Shown here: positions 26,336 through 34,762 of the stretch, one piece after another
Numbering within the stretch: the stretch's first letter is position 1
Layout: every line of letters begins with the position of its first letter
The notes under the pieces: model-generated
What the model was told of the DNA's origin: nothing
The model's database searches: none
Seen by the model: only the letters and a program-made list of their open reading frames with translations
Program-made: the position numbers and the translations under genes
Source of the DNA: Phycisphaerales bacterium
GTDB taxonomy: Bacteria; Planctomycetota; Phycisphaerae; Phycisphaerales; UBA1924
Direction: 5' to 3'
Assembly: GCA_029260345.1 (NCBI GenBank)
Contig: JAJDDK010000006.1
Span: 496,001-560,000, forward strand
Length of the DNA stretch: 64,000 bases

Positions 26336-27283
26336 ATGGCAGGCGCCGAATTAAGAGCAGACGTTTGGATTAACGAATACCTCAGCCCGTGGGACATTTA
26401 TTCACACGGCGTTACGCGAATTCTTGCAGCAGCCCGTACTCAATATCAGGACATGCAGATCGTTGAGAGTGGTCTCTATGGGAAGGGACTCGTCCTCGAC
26501 GGCAAGTGGCAATCCTGCACGGGCGACGAATTTATGTATCACGAGCCGCTGGTTCACGCCGCGTGCGTCTTGCACGGAGCGCCGGAGAGTGTTCTGGTGC
26601 TGGGAGGCGGCGAAGGCGCGACCGTCCGCGAAGCGCTGCGCTGGTCGAGCGTGAAGCGCGTCGTCATGGTTGATATTGACGGCGAAGTGGTGGAGGCGTG
26701 CAAGAAGCACCTTCCCGAGATGCATCAGGGCGCTTTTGACGATCCGCGGACGGAGCTGGTCATTGGTGATGCCTTGGGCTACCTCGATGACACGGCTGGC
26801 GAATGGGATGTCGTCATTTCAGATCTGTCAGATCCGATCGAGGAAGGGCCGAGCTTTGCGCTCTTTACGAAGGAATACTTCGAAAAAGTGAAGAGGGCTC
26901 TGAAGCCGGGCGGTGTGTTCGTTGTGCAGTCGGGCCCGGTGTCGCCGCCGGAGATCGAGGCGCACGCGCGGCTCGCCAGCACCGTGCGCAGTGTGTTCGG
27001 CGCGAGCCGCAGTTATGCGAGTTATGCGCCGAGCTATGGAGCGCCGTGGAGCTTCATCATCGGCGGGCCAGATCCGATTGACGTGCCCGGCGTCGCGGCT
27101 GTCGATCGCTTGCTCAAGGAGCAGGGGGTCACAGGACTGCGCATGTTCGATGGTGAGGCCATGCAAGGCGTGTTCAGCTTGCCGAAGCATCTTCGTGAGG
27201 CAATTGCAAACGAGACGACGGTCTACACGATGGCCAGCCCGCGGAAGTTCTTTGGCAAGAACGAAGTCGGCGCCGCGAACTAA
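26336..27283 (+). CDS. speE: Polyamine aminopropyltransferase (spermidine synthase)
   Basis: A 315-residue spermidine synthase that moves the aminopropyl group of decarboxylated SAM to putrescine. LVLGGGEGATVREAL is the SAM-binding motif, VDIDGEVVEACKKHLPEMH and ISDLSDPIEEGPSFALFTKEYFE the substrate site. The ATG at 26336 follows a perfect AGGAGG. Together with speH it forms a two-gene operon; no arginine or ornithine decarboxylase is in the window to provide putrescine. Confidence 0.95.
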   Translation: MAGAELRADVWINEYLSPWDIYSHGVTRILAAARTQYQDMQIVESGLYGKGLVLDGKWQSCTGDEFMYHEPLVHAACVLHGAPESVLVLGGGEGATVREALRWSSVKRVVMVDIDGEVVEACKKHLPEMHQGAFDDPRTELVIGDALGYLDDTAGEWDVVISDLSDPIEEGPSFALFTKEYFEKVKRALKPGGVFVVQSGPVSPPEIEAHARLASTVRSVFGASRSYASYAPSYGAPWSFIIGGPDPIDVPGVAAVDRLLKEQGVTGLRMFDGEAMQGVFSLPKHLREAIANETTVYTMASPRKFFGKNEVGAAN

Positions 27284-27309
27284 CGAAATGGCTGCCTAAA
27301 TCATTGTGC

Positions 27310-27327
27310 CACTGCTCTTGAGCAGTG
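27310..27327. repeat. Palindromic repeat, CACTGCTC family, copy 3
   Basis: CACTGCTCTTGAGCAGTG preceded by GTGC, inverted relative to copies 1 and 2, between the convergent speE and FG-GAP genes. Confidence 0.85.
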
Positions 27328-27357
27328 ATTCTGCAAAGCAGGTGTACTCAACGGGGA

Positions 27358-27375
27358 CACTGCTCAAGAGCAGTG
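27358..27375. repeat. Palindromic repeat, CACTGCTC family, copy 4
   Basis: CACTGCTCAAGAGCAGTG followed by GGCACACGT, identical over the core to copy 1 and pointing opposite to copy 3, 30 bp away. Confidence 0.85.
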
Positions 27376-27406
27376 GCACACGTCTGCTGAAGTCGGCTGT
27401 TCCGAT

Positions 27407-28903
27407 TCAACTGCAGTTCGTCTGCCAAACGGCCAGCAGTGCGGCGAGGTCGGCGCCGTCGGTTACGCCATCGTCCGTGAGGTCGGTTGCGGCGCCGCCC
27501 CAGTTGCCGAGCAGTGTCGCAAGATCCGAACCATTCACGACACCGTCGCCATTGAAGTCCGCCGGGCAAGGCGCAAGAACCGGCTCGGAAAGGACGACAA
27601 ATGCGCGTCCGGCGAGCGGGATGTCCCTGCTCGCCAGCGGCGCGCCAAGAAACATGTCGCACAGGCCATCTGCGTCGAAGTCTTCACCACCGGCGCACGC
27701 CCAGCCGAGCCAGTCCATCTCGTTCGTGCCCGTCACCGTGCCAATGATTTCATTTCGCGCAATCGAAATCGCGTAAGCGCGGCCGGTGTGATCGATGGGC
27801 GCCGCGGGATCGGCGTCGTTGCCGGGGGCGCCGACGATGAGATCGGGAACCCCGTCGCCGTCGATGTCGCCGCCGCGCGCCACGTTGGCGCCGAACTTGT
27901 CGGCGACGGCTTCGCCGGTGAATGCGGTGATTTCACTTCCCGTCGCGCCGCTGATGACCGCCACGCGACCGGCGTGCGTTCCGGCTTCGCCATTGAATGC
28001 GGCGCCGACTGCAATATCTGGAACGAGATCACCATCGACGTCACCGAGATTCGTCAAGCCAAAGCCGAAAAGTTCGTCGAACTCCAGACCATTGAGCTTT
28101 CGCAGCACGGATCCATCGACGCCGGAGAAAACGGTCACACGACCGGAATCAATTTGCGGACCGTCAAAGCGCGGCGCCGAAACAGCGATGTCTTCAAAAA
28201 TGTCGCCATTCAAATCGCCAATGCAGACGACACGCCAGCCGAAGAGCTCATCCGGCTGAGTTCCGTGAAAACTGTGCAACAACTCTCCATTGGCGCCGGA
28301 AAAGACGTAAGCGCTTCCAGCCGCGGGCGCGCCGACGCTGCTCGTGAGGGCGCCGACAATGATGTCGTCCTGGCCGTCGCGATTGATATCGCCGGCGCCA
28401 TTGACGCTCCAGCCAAATTCGGATGGCGCTGTCAGACCAGTGAGTGTGTGAAGTCGCTCGCCGCTGACAACGTTGAAGACATATGCGCGACCGGCGTCAT
28501 CTCCGCCAGCGTCATTCAAATTCGCGCCGACGACGAGTTCATCAGCGCCGTCGAAGTTCATGTCGCCGGCGTTGCCAACGCAGAATCCGAATTGGTCGCC
28601 AGTCACTTCACCGTCGAAGAACGTTGACCGGGAACCATCGGGACCGAAGTACACATACGCGCGGCCTGCATTGTTTGGGCCTGCGAATTGCGAGCCAACG
28701 GCAAGGTCGCCGAAACCGTCTCCGTCGAAGTCGCCGGCGGTGACACTGTTGCCAAATGCTTCCCCAACGATGGCGCCGCCAACATTGAGGACCGCATCTG
28801 AGGTTGGTCGGTCCGGCGCGGCGCCCATGCCGAGGCACGGAATGAGCAACCCGGTCAGAGCGACCAACGGCGTGACCGATGCGCGGCGACGAAGGCTCGG
28901 CAT
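27407..28903 (-). CDS. Secreted FG-GAP repeat protein with dockerin-like tail
   Basis: A 498-residue secreted protein starting MPSLRRRASVTPLVALTGLLIPCLG. Seven or so FG-GAP/integrin-alpha repeats follow, each with a calcium loop of the form DFDGDGFGDLAVGSQF, together expected to form a beta propeller. The last 60 residues are a dockerin-like pair (FNGDGVVNGSDLATLLGNWG and a more diverged second copy). Such proteins sit at the cell surface and bind sugars, proteins or other cells; the ligand is unknown. GAGGAGAGAG precedes the chosen start; a start 48 bp upstream would break the signal peptide. Confidence 0.88.
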   Translation of the reverse strand: MPSLRRRASVTPLVALTGLLIPCLGMGAAPDRPTSDAVLNVGGAIVGEAFGNSVTAGDFDGDGFGDLAVGSQFAGPNNAGRAYVYFGPDGSRSTFFDGEVTGDQFGFCVGNAGDMNFDGADELVVGANLNDAGGDDAGRAYVFNVVSGERLHTLTGLTAPSEFGWSVNGAGDINRDGQDDIIVGALTSSVGAPAAGSAYVFSGANGELLHSFHGTQPDELFGWRVVCIGDLNGDIFEDIAVSAPRFDGPQIDSGRVTVFSGVDGSVLRKLNGLEFDELFGFGLTNLGDVDGDLVPDIAVGAAFNGEAGTHAGRVAVISGATGSEITAFTGEAVADKFGANVARGGDIDGDGVPDLIVGAPGNDADPAAPIDHTGRAYAISIARNEIIGTVTGTNEMDWLGWACAGGEDFDADGLCDMFLGAPLASRDIPLAGRAFVVLSEPVLAPCPADFNGDGVVNGSDLATLLGNWGGAATDLTDDGVTDGADLAALLAVWQTNCS

Positions 28904-28925
28904 GTCTCTCTCCTCAGCAGCGATC

Positions 28926-28964
28926 AAAAAAAAGACCCGCGGGCGGCCCACCGACCCTCCCGCG
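28926..28964 (-). terminator. Possible terminator or attenuator in the FG-GAP gene leader
   Basis: On the minus strand CGCGGG and CCCGCG (28959-28964 and 28938-28943) can pair and are followed by TTTTTTTT, 22 bases before the start codon. The stem is short with a large loop. It may only insulate the gene from upstream transcription. Confidence 0.35.
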
Positions 28965-29135
28965 AGCCCACTCTCTCATACATCAGAGTAAACCGCACCA
29001 CGCCTTGCGGCAATGAGAAATCGACCAAACTCTGCATGGATTGCCCCACGTATTCTCGCTGGGCGACATAAGTCGGGTATCACAGCCTCAGAACGGCGAA
29101 ATGACCGTTTCCCCGATAGAGTCTGGCCTTTCCCA

Positions 29136-29208
29136 GGGCGGGTAGCTCAGTGGCTAGAGCGTTCGCCTTACACGCGAGTGGTCGTGGGTTCGAATCCCTC
29201 CCCGCCCA
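29136..29208 (+). tRNA. tRNA-Val (anticodon TAC)
   Basis: A 73-nt cloverleaf: acceptor GGGCGGG/CCCGCCC, D arm GCTC/GAGC, anticodon stem TTCGC/GCGAG with loop CTTACAC (anticodon TAC), T arm GTGGG/CCCTC around TTCGAAT. CCA is not encoded. waaA begins 40 bp after it. Confidence 0.95.
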
Positions 29209-29248
29209 TTTTTCTCGAATGCCTCTGGGAACCGTATCCTGCCACTTC

Positions 29249-30535
29249 ATGGGCTTACTGATCGACATGATCTATGTGCTGGTGGCGGCCGTCACTTCGC
29301 CGTTGTGGGCACGCAAGAGCCGCACAGGCTGGTCAGAACGTTTCGGACGGATCGAGGCACTGCCACCGTCGTCGCGGCCCAGAGTGCTGATCCATGCCGT
29401 CTCAGTGGGGGAGGTGGGTCTCACACGTCCGCTCGTGGATCGCCTGCGGCGGGAAGTGGATGTCGTAGTTTCCGCGACGACGGACACTGGGATTGCCAGA
29501 GCTCACCAGTTGTTTGATGAAGCGGACGGCGTCCACGTCGTCCGATATCCGCTTGACGCCTCATGGGCGGTGCGGCGGTTTCTCAACGCGGTGCGCCCGG
29601 ATCTCGTGGCGCTTGTCGAACTCGAACTTTGGCCGAACTTCGCGCGCATCTGCGGGCAGCGCGGCATTCCGATCGGGATCGTCAATGGCCGACTGAGTCA
29701 TCGTTCGGTGGGTGGCTATCGCAAAGCGAGACCCGTACTTGGCCGTTGGTTTCGTTCACTGGCGTTTTGCGCGGTTCAGGATGGGGTGTATCGCGAGCGA
29801 TTTGTTTCCGTCGGGGTGGACCCGGCCCGCTGCGTTGTTGCGGGAACGATGAAATGGGACGCGGCGGAGATCGCTGATCATGTGGACGGTGCGGAGGCAC
29901 TTGCCGCGGACCTCGGCATTGATCGCGCGCGGCCGCTCATAGTCGCCGGAAGCACCGCGCCGGATGAGCACGCATTGCTTCATGAGGCAACTCCGCCGGG
30001 TGTGCAACTCTTGTGTGCTCCGCGCAAGCCGGAGTGGTTTGATGATGCAGCGGCGGCGCTTCCAGGATGCGCTCGCCGAAGCAAGAGCACGAGCGCGATT
30101 CCCGGCGCCGATCGGTTCCTGCTCGACACCATTGGCGAATTGCGCATGGCGTATGCGCTGGCGGACGTGGTGGTCGTGGGGAGGTCGTTCGGTGAGTTGT
30201 ACGGGTCCGACCCCATGGAGCCTGCCGCGCTTGGCAAGCCCGTCGTCATCGGGCTGAGCGTTGCGGACTTCCAGACGACGGTTGACGCGATGCTCGCAGA
30301 TCAGGCCATTGTGCAAGTCGATCGCGATGCACTGCCGCAAGCATTGTCCCAACTCATTTCAGATGAATCGCGGCGGCGCGCGTTTGGTGAACGCGCCCGC
30401 GATTGTGTGCGACAACACCAAGGCGCTACGGAGCGACACGCGCGACTGATTTTTGATCTCATAAGGGCTGCGGACGCGACAGTGGGCCCAGCCGCGAACC
30501 ATCAGAACAGCGAGGCACAGCATGTACGGACATGA
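29249..30535 (+). CDS. waaA: 3-deoxy-D-manno-octulosonic acid (Kdo) transferase
   Basis: A 428-residue GT30 enzyme that attaches Kdo from CMP-Kdo to lipid IVA at the cytoplasmic face. A membrane-anchoring N-terminus (LLIDMIYVLVAAVTSPLW) is followed by HAVSVGEVGLTRPLV with the catalytic Glu at 55, LELWPNF, GRLSHRSVGGYRKAR, and in the second half VVVGRSFGELYGSDPMEPAALGKPVV. ATG at 29249 is chosen; 29267 or 29219 are alternatives. The window also has kdsA (59517), which supports a Kdo-bearing outer membrane. It overlaps the next gene by 14 bp. Confidence 0.92.
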   Translation: MGLLIDMIYVLVAAVTSPLWARKSRTGWSERFGRIEALPPSSRPRVLIHAVSVGEVGLTRPLVDRLRREVDVVVSATTDTGIARAHQLFDEADGVHVVRYPLDASWAVRRFLNAVRPDLVALVELELWPNFARICGQRGIPIGIVNGRLSHRSVGGYRKARPVLGRWFRSLAFCAVQDGVYRERFVSVGVDPARCVVAGTMKWDAAEIADHVDGAEALAADLGIDRARPLIVAGSTAPDEHALLHEATPPGVQLLCAPRKPEWFDDAAAALPGCARRSKSTSAIPGADRFLLDTIGELRMAYALADVVVVGRSFGELYGSDPMEPAALGKPVVIGLSVADFQTTVDAMLADQAIVQVDRDALPQALSQLISDESRRRAFGERARDCVRQHQGATERHARLIFDLIRAADATVGPAANHQNSEAQHVRT

Positions 30536-30875
30536 CGCATTTGGCGCCGCATGGAGGGCAACGGGAGGCATGAGCACCGAGGGCGCCGGGCAGGCTCGGC
30601 GCGCCATCTCACAAGCCGAGGAGCTTGAGGCGCGATGCAACCGCCTTGCCATTTTGTGTGAAGCGATGTGGACGCTGTTGCGTGATCAACTGCAACTCAC
30701 CGATGAGCAGCTGCTCGACCGCATTAATGAGATTGATCTGACGGATGGTCGGCTCGATGGTCGAGTCGAGCGCGGCAGCGCCATTGTCTGCCACTCATGC
30801 AATCGCCGCGTGGCGCGCAAATTTGCGAAGTGCATGTATTGCGGCGAGCCGCTCGCGCACGATCCGTTTGCGTGA
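30522..30875 (+). CDS. Zinc-ribbon protein of unknown function
   Basis: A 117-residue protein with a helical, probably coiled-coil middle (SQAEELEARCNRLAILCEAMWTLLRDQ) and a C-terminal zinc ribbon, CHSCNRRVARKFAKCMYC. It starts inside the last codons of waaA and is likely translated with it. I recognise no named family; a regulatory or scaffold role is possible. Confidence 0.7.
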   Translation: MYGHDAFGAAWRATGGMSTEGAGQARRAISQAEELEARCNRLAILCEAMWTLLRDQLQLTDEQLLDRINEIDLTDGRLDGRVERGSAIVCHSCNRRVARKFAKCMYCGEPLAHDPFA

Positions 30876-30881
30876 ATCAAG

Positions 30882-31748
30882 TCAGCAGCCGAACCGCTTC
30901 AGCGTGGACTCGACGCTTTGGGCGTAGTGGCCCCCGAAGAGCCGCACATGAACGAGCAGGGGGTAGAGGTTGTACACATCGCGGCGTGATTCAAAAAAGC
31001 CTTCGCGAATCGTCCGGCGCTCGTTGTATGCGGCGTAGAACCGATCCCCAAACGTCGAAAACAGCCCGATGAAGGCGAGTTCGATTTCGGCGTCGGCGAA
31101 ATAGATCGCCGGGTCGATGAGCGCCGTGATGCGACCCTTGTCGCTCAGGACATTGCCGGACCAAACATCACCGTGAATGAGTGATGGTTTGTTTGTGGCG
31201 CCCAGAACTTCGTCGAGGTGTTCGGCGAACCTTTCGATTCGCGAAAGCGTCGTAGCGGGCAGCGCGCCATGTTTCATCGCCATTTGTGCCACGAAAAGCA
31301 GGCGGTGTTCGCGGAAGAATTCAATCCATGATTCTGTCCATGGGTTGGGCTGGGGCAGGCTCCCGATCACGGTGTCCCGGTCGAAACCGAACTGTGGCGA
31401 CCCGATGGCATGCAGTGAGGCCAGTATTTCGGCGGCGTGTTCCTCGGCGTTTCCGGAGGCGCCGGTCGATCCCGGCATGTGTTGCATGATCAGTATGCCT
31501 GGCGCCTCGGCAATGACTTCCGGCACGGGCGCCGCTGTCCGCTCCTTCAGGAAGCGCAGCATGAATGCTTCGGTCGCCAGCGTTTGGTATTGAGGGTCAT
31601 CAATCTTTGCCACGATGCGCAAGCCGTCGGGAAGATCGGCGCGCACAACCTGCGCGACACATCCGCCGGACATTGGCGCAAGACGCACCGGTCGAACGCC
31701 CAGCGCTGATTCGATGATGTCAAGAAGGAGGTCGGACATCATCGCCAC
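30882..31748 (-). CDS. Fructosamine kinase family protein
   Basis: A 288-residue kinase-like protein. GGCVAQVVRADLPDGLRIVAKID is the N-lobe, DTVIGSLPQPNPW is a family hallmark, and SLIHGDVWSGN followed by IDPAIYFADAEIELA holds the catalytic and metal-binding aspartates. The family phosphorylates ketosamines such as ribuloselysine and starts deglycation of proteins. It converges on the zinc-ribbon gene and is divergent from polX. Confidence 0.9.
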   Translation of the reverse strand: MAMMSDLLLDIIESALGVRPVRLAPMSGGCVAQVVRADLPDGLRIVAKIDDPQYQTLATEAFMLRFLKERTAAPVPEVIAEAPGILIMQHMPGSTGASGNAEEHAAEILASLHAIGSPQFGFDRDTVIGSLPQPNPWTESWIEFFREHRLLFVAQMAMKHGALPATTLSRIERFAEHLDEVLGATNKPSLIHGDVWSGNVLSDKGRITALIDPAIYFADAEIELAFIGLFSTFGDRFYAAYNERRTIREGFFESRRDVYNLYPLLVHVRLFGGHYAQSVESTLKRFGC

Positions 31749-31783
31749 AGTACATCCCGCGTTCGCGGCGTACCATGTCGGCC

Positions 31784-33559
31784 ATGAGCGTCAACGATGA
31801 CATTGCGCGGCTTCTCGATGAGACCGCTGAAATGATGGAGCTGCTGGGGGAGAACCGTTTTCGCGTCGCCGCGATGGCGCGGGCGGCGCGTGTGATCTCC
31901 GGCATGGGGGATGACATCGCGACGATCGCTGAGGACCGCAAGAATCTCACGGCCATCGATGGCATCGGTGACAAGATTGCGGACAAAATTCAGGAATATG
32001 TGCGCGACGGGCGCATCGAGGAACATGATGAGTATGCCGCGAAGATTCCCGCCGGCTTGCTTCAGATCTTGCAGATCCCGGGACTCGGTCCGAAGACCGT
32101 TCGCGCCATGTGGACGGAGAAGGGGGTCGAGAGCGTTGATGATCTGAAGCGCATCATCGACGACGGGTCAATCCTTGACATTCCGCGCATGGGTCAGAAG
32201 ACCGTCGAAAACATCAAGGCAGCGATGGAATTCGCGGATCACAGCGGGGAGCGCACGGCGCTGGGTCTCGCGCTTCCGTCGGCGGAGCATGTCATCGCGG
32301 CGCTCGAAAAAACAGGCGGTGTGAAGCAGATTGCCTACGCCGGTTCGCTGCGCCGCGGGCGTGACACGATCGGTGACATCGACATCCTCGCGGCGGCGAA
32401 AGACGGCGCCGCGCTGGCGGAGGCGTTTCGTTCGATGGACGGCGTCGAGCACGTTCTTGCCGCCGGCGAAACGAAATCATCAATTCGAATGCGTCTTCCG
32501 GTCGGGAAAAAAGCACGGCAGATTCAGGTGGATCTTCGCATTGTTCCTGAGGAGAGCTTCGGCGCGGCGCTGCTCTATTTCACTGGATCGAAAGATCACA
32601 ACGTGCGCTTGCGCGAGCGCGCCCTCAGGCAAGGCTTGACGCTCAATGAGTATGGGCTGTACCCAGAGGACAAGAAGACGAAGGAGTCGCCGCAGGATCG
32701 TGGCGTCAAGCCTGTCGCTTCCAAGACTGAAGCTGACATCTACAAAGCGCTTGATCTCCTATACATTCCGCCGGAAGTGCGCGAGGATCGCGATGAGTTC
32801 AGCTATGAACCCGGAGATTTTCCGGATCTGATTGAGCGCGAAGACATCGCTAGTGAGCTGCACGCGCATACGACCGCGTCCGACGGGAAACTCAGCATTG
32901 AAGAGCTTGCAATCGAAGCGAAGCGGCGCGGCTTTCACACGATTGCGGTCACCGACCACTCCAAGAGTCAGTCAGTCGCCAACGGACTCTCACCGGAGCG
33001 ACTGCGCGAGCATATCGCGGCGATTCGCGAAGCCAACAAGAACGTGAAGGGAATCACGATCCTCGCCGGCTCGGAGGTCGATATTCACGCCGACGGCTCG
33101 CTTGATTACGACGATGACCTGCTCGCGGAACTCGACATCGTCGTCGCGTCGCCGCACTGGGCGCTGACGCAGAAGCCCGCGCAGGCGACGAAGCGGCTGC
33201 TGAAGGCGATTGAACATCCGCTCGTGAATATCATCGGTCACCCGACGGGCCGTCTCATCGGCAAGCGTGAAGGCACAAGTCCGGACATCAAGGAACTGGC
33301 TGCCGCGGCGAAGGAACATGGCACGGCGCTTGAAATCAATGCCCACTGGATGCGGTTGGACCTGCGCGATACGCACGTGCGCATCGCGATGGAGACGGGC
33401 GCCAACATCGCGATTAACTGCGACGTTCACTTGAGCACGGATTTCGACAATCTGCGGTATGGCGTCATGACAGCGCGTCGTGGCTGGATCACGCCGGATC
33501 GGTGCGTCAACACATGGCCCGCGAAGAAGCTGGCGACCTGGCTGAAAAAGGGCCGCTGA
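31784..33559 (+). CDS. polX: DNA polymerase/3'-5' exonuclease PolX
   Basis: A family-X DNA polymerase with a PHP nuclease domain, about 591 residues. Order: helix-hairpin-helix motifs in the first 150 residues (IDGIGDKIADKIQEYV, IPGLGPKTVRAMW), the polymerase palm at GSLRRGRDTIGDIDIL, and the C-terminal PHP domain at ELHAHTTASDGK, VTDHSKSQSVANGL and AGSEVDI. It fills gaps in base-excision repair and trims 3' ends. An ATG nine bases earlier is equally possible. Confidence 0.94.
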   Translation: MSVNDDIARLLDETAEMMELLGENRFRVAAMARAARVISGMGDDIATIAEDRKNLTAIDGIGDKIADKIQEYVRDGRIEEHDEYAAKIPAGLLQILQIPGLGPKTVRAMWTEKGVESVDDLKRIIDDGSILDIPRMGQKTVENIKAAMEFADHSGERTALGLALPSAEHVIAALEKTGGVKQIAYAGSLRRGRDTIGDIDILAAAKDGAALAEAFRSMDGVEHVLAAGETKSSIRMRLPVGKKARQIQVDLRIVPEESFGAALLYFTGSKDHNVRLRERALRQGLTLNEYGLYPEDKKTKESPQDRGVKPVASKTEADIYKALDLLYIPPEVREDRDEFSYEPGDFPDLIEREDIASELHAHTTASDGKLSIEELAIEAKRRGFHTIAVTDHSKSQSVANGLSPERLREHIAAIREANKNVKGITILAGSEVDIHADGSLDYDDDLLAELDIVVASPHWALTQKPAQATKRLLKAIEHPLVNIIGHPTGRLIGKREGTSPDIKELAAAAKEHGTALEINAHWMRLDLRDTHVRIAMETGANIAINCDVHLSTDFDNLRYGVMTARRGWITPDRCVNTWPAKKLATWLKKGR

Positions 33560-33602
33560 GTGGGGCGGTCCTGCCGCGTGCAACGCGCGTACAATCCTGC
33601 AC

Positions 33603-34061
33603 ATGTCGATGGAATCCGACCAATCGCCGCTGCAGATTCGCATTCATGAGCCTTTGTGCGCTGTGTTTCGCCGGCGGCTCAAGGCCGAAGGCCAGAAATA
33701 CACACCGGAACGGGCCCAGATTCTTGACGCGATCATCAAACTCGATGACGTGTTTGAGGCGGAGCAGTTGCAGGATGAATTGCGCCGCTCTGGGTTCCGT
33801 GTGAGCAAGGCGACGGTGTATCGCACACTGAAGCTCCTGCAGGATGCGGGCATTATTCAGCAGGTGCTGCTGGATGCGGAGCAGGCGCGGTATCAGTTGA
33901 TCTATGGTCGCACGCCGCGCGATTTGCTGATTCGCGTGGACACGAACGAGATCGTTTCCATCGATGCGCCGGAACTGACGGAACTGTGCGAACGTATTTG
34001 TCGCGAGCACGGCCTCGCGCTGCAGGGCCGCCGATTTCAGATTTACGCGGCAGGGGACTGA
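33603..34061 (+). CDS. Fur family-like regulator without recognisable metal ligands
   Basis: A 152-residue protein with the Fur DNA-binding domain: KYTPERAQILDAIIKLDDVFEAEQLQDELRRSGFRVSKATVYRTLKLLQDAGIIQQV. The places where Fur, Zur and PerR have metal ligands differ: the helix that usually reads HxxAEEL is VFEAEQL, and the strand that usually carries HHHH...C..CG reads GRTPRDLLIRVDTNEIVSI, with no His or Cys. The C-terminal CxxC pairs are also absent. It may have lost metal sensing, or sense something else. It follows polX by 43 bp and is convergent with yacG. Confidence 0.85.
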   Translation: MSMESDQSPLQIRIHEPLCAVFRRRLKAEGQKYTPERAQILDAIIKLDDVFEAEQLQDELRRSGFRVSKATVYRTLKLLQDAGIIQQVLLDAEQARYQLIYGRTPRDLLIRVDTNEIVSIDAPELTELCERICREHGLALQGRRFQIYAAGD

Positions 34062-34073
34062 TGCCCAGCGCCA

Positions 34074-34283
34074 TCACGCCGGATCATCGAAATCAGACTC
34101 TTTGATCTCGCGGCTGATCGTGTAATCACCCTTCATCCAGTTTCCGAGATCCACGAGGCGGCAGCGCCCCGAACAAAATGGAAAGTTCGGCGATTCCACA
34201 TCAACCGCACCGTCGCAAATCGGGCATTGGGCGGTCTTTGACTCACCAGCGGGTTGCTCTGATTGCTCAGGCTTCTTGGTCAT
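34074..34283 (-). CDS. yacG: DNA gyrase inhibitor/zinc protein YacG
   Basis: A 69-residue zinc protein with CPIC near residue 20 and FCSGRCRLVDLGNW about fifteen residues on, the YacG signature. YacG proteins bind GyrB and inhibit gyrase in enterobacteria. The ATG overlaps the tsaE stop codon (ATGA), so it is translationally coupled. Confidence 0.88.
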   Translation of the reverse strand: MTKKPEQSEQPAGESKTAQCPICDGAVDVESPNFPFCSGRCRLVDLGNWMKGDYTISREIKESDFDDPA

Positions 34284-34762
34284 CGCTGGAATGGTAGCTC
34301 GCCGAGACGGGCGATCCATGAGTCATCGCCAAGCAGTTGAATTCGCCGCGATTCGGGCTGATCGCCGTCGTGGTGAAACGCAATTCGGAGGGTGGCGTGC
34401 GGCAATTCAGCTTCGATTCGATCCGCCCATTCGATGAGCACGACGGCGTGATCGTCGGCGACGTCCGACCAGCCAAGCGAGGCGAGTTCGTTTGCGTCGC
34501 GCAGGCGGTAAGCGTCCATGTGAACCAGCGTCGGCGTTGCTGGCCCTCCGGATTCGTATTCGTTGACGAGCACGTATGTCGGACTGCTCACGATGGTAGG
34601 ATCAACGCCGATGCCGCTGGCGACGCCGCGAACGAAACGGGTCTTTCCGGCGCCGAGCTCGCCGATCAATCCGAGGACGTCACCAGTGCGCAAACGGGCG
34701 CCGATCAATCGTCCAAGTTCGATCGTTTCCGCTTCACTGGTTGTCACGAAGTCAATGCGCAT
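34280..34762 (-). CDS. tsaE: tRNA threonylcarbamoyladenosine biosynthesis ATPase TsaE
   Basis: A 160-residue P-loop ATPase: GELGAGKT at residues 34-41, SSPTYVLVNEY, HMDAYRLRD and LIEWADRIEAELP, all TsaE landmarks. It supports TsaD/TsaB in making t6A37 of ANN-decoding tRNAs. The start codon overlaps the thiL stop (TAATG) and its own stop overlaps yacG, giving a tight thiL-tsaE-yacG operon. Confidence 0.94.
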   Translation of the reverse strand: MRIDFVTTSEAETIELGRLIGARLRTGDVLGLIGELGAGKTRFVRGVASGIGVDPTIVSSPTYVLVNEYESGGPATPTLVHMDAYRLRDANELASLGWSDVADDHAVVLIEWADRIEAELPHATLRIAFHHDGDQPESRRIQLLGDDSWIARLGELPFQR

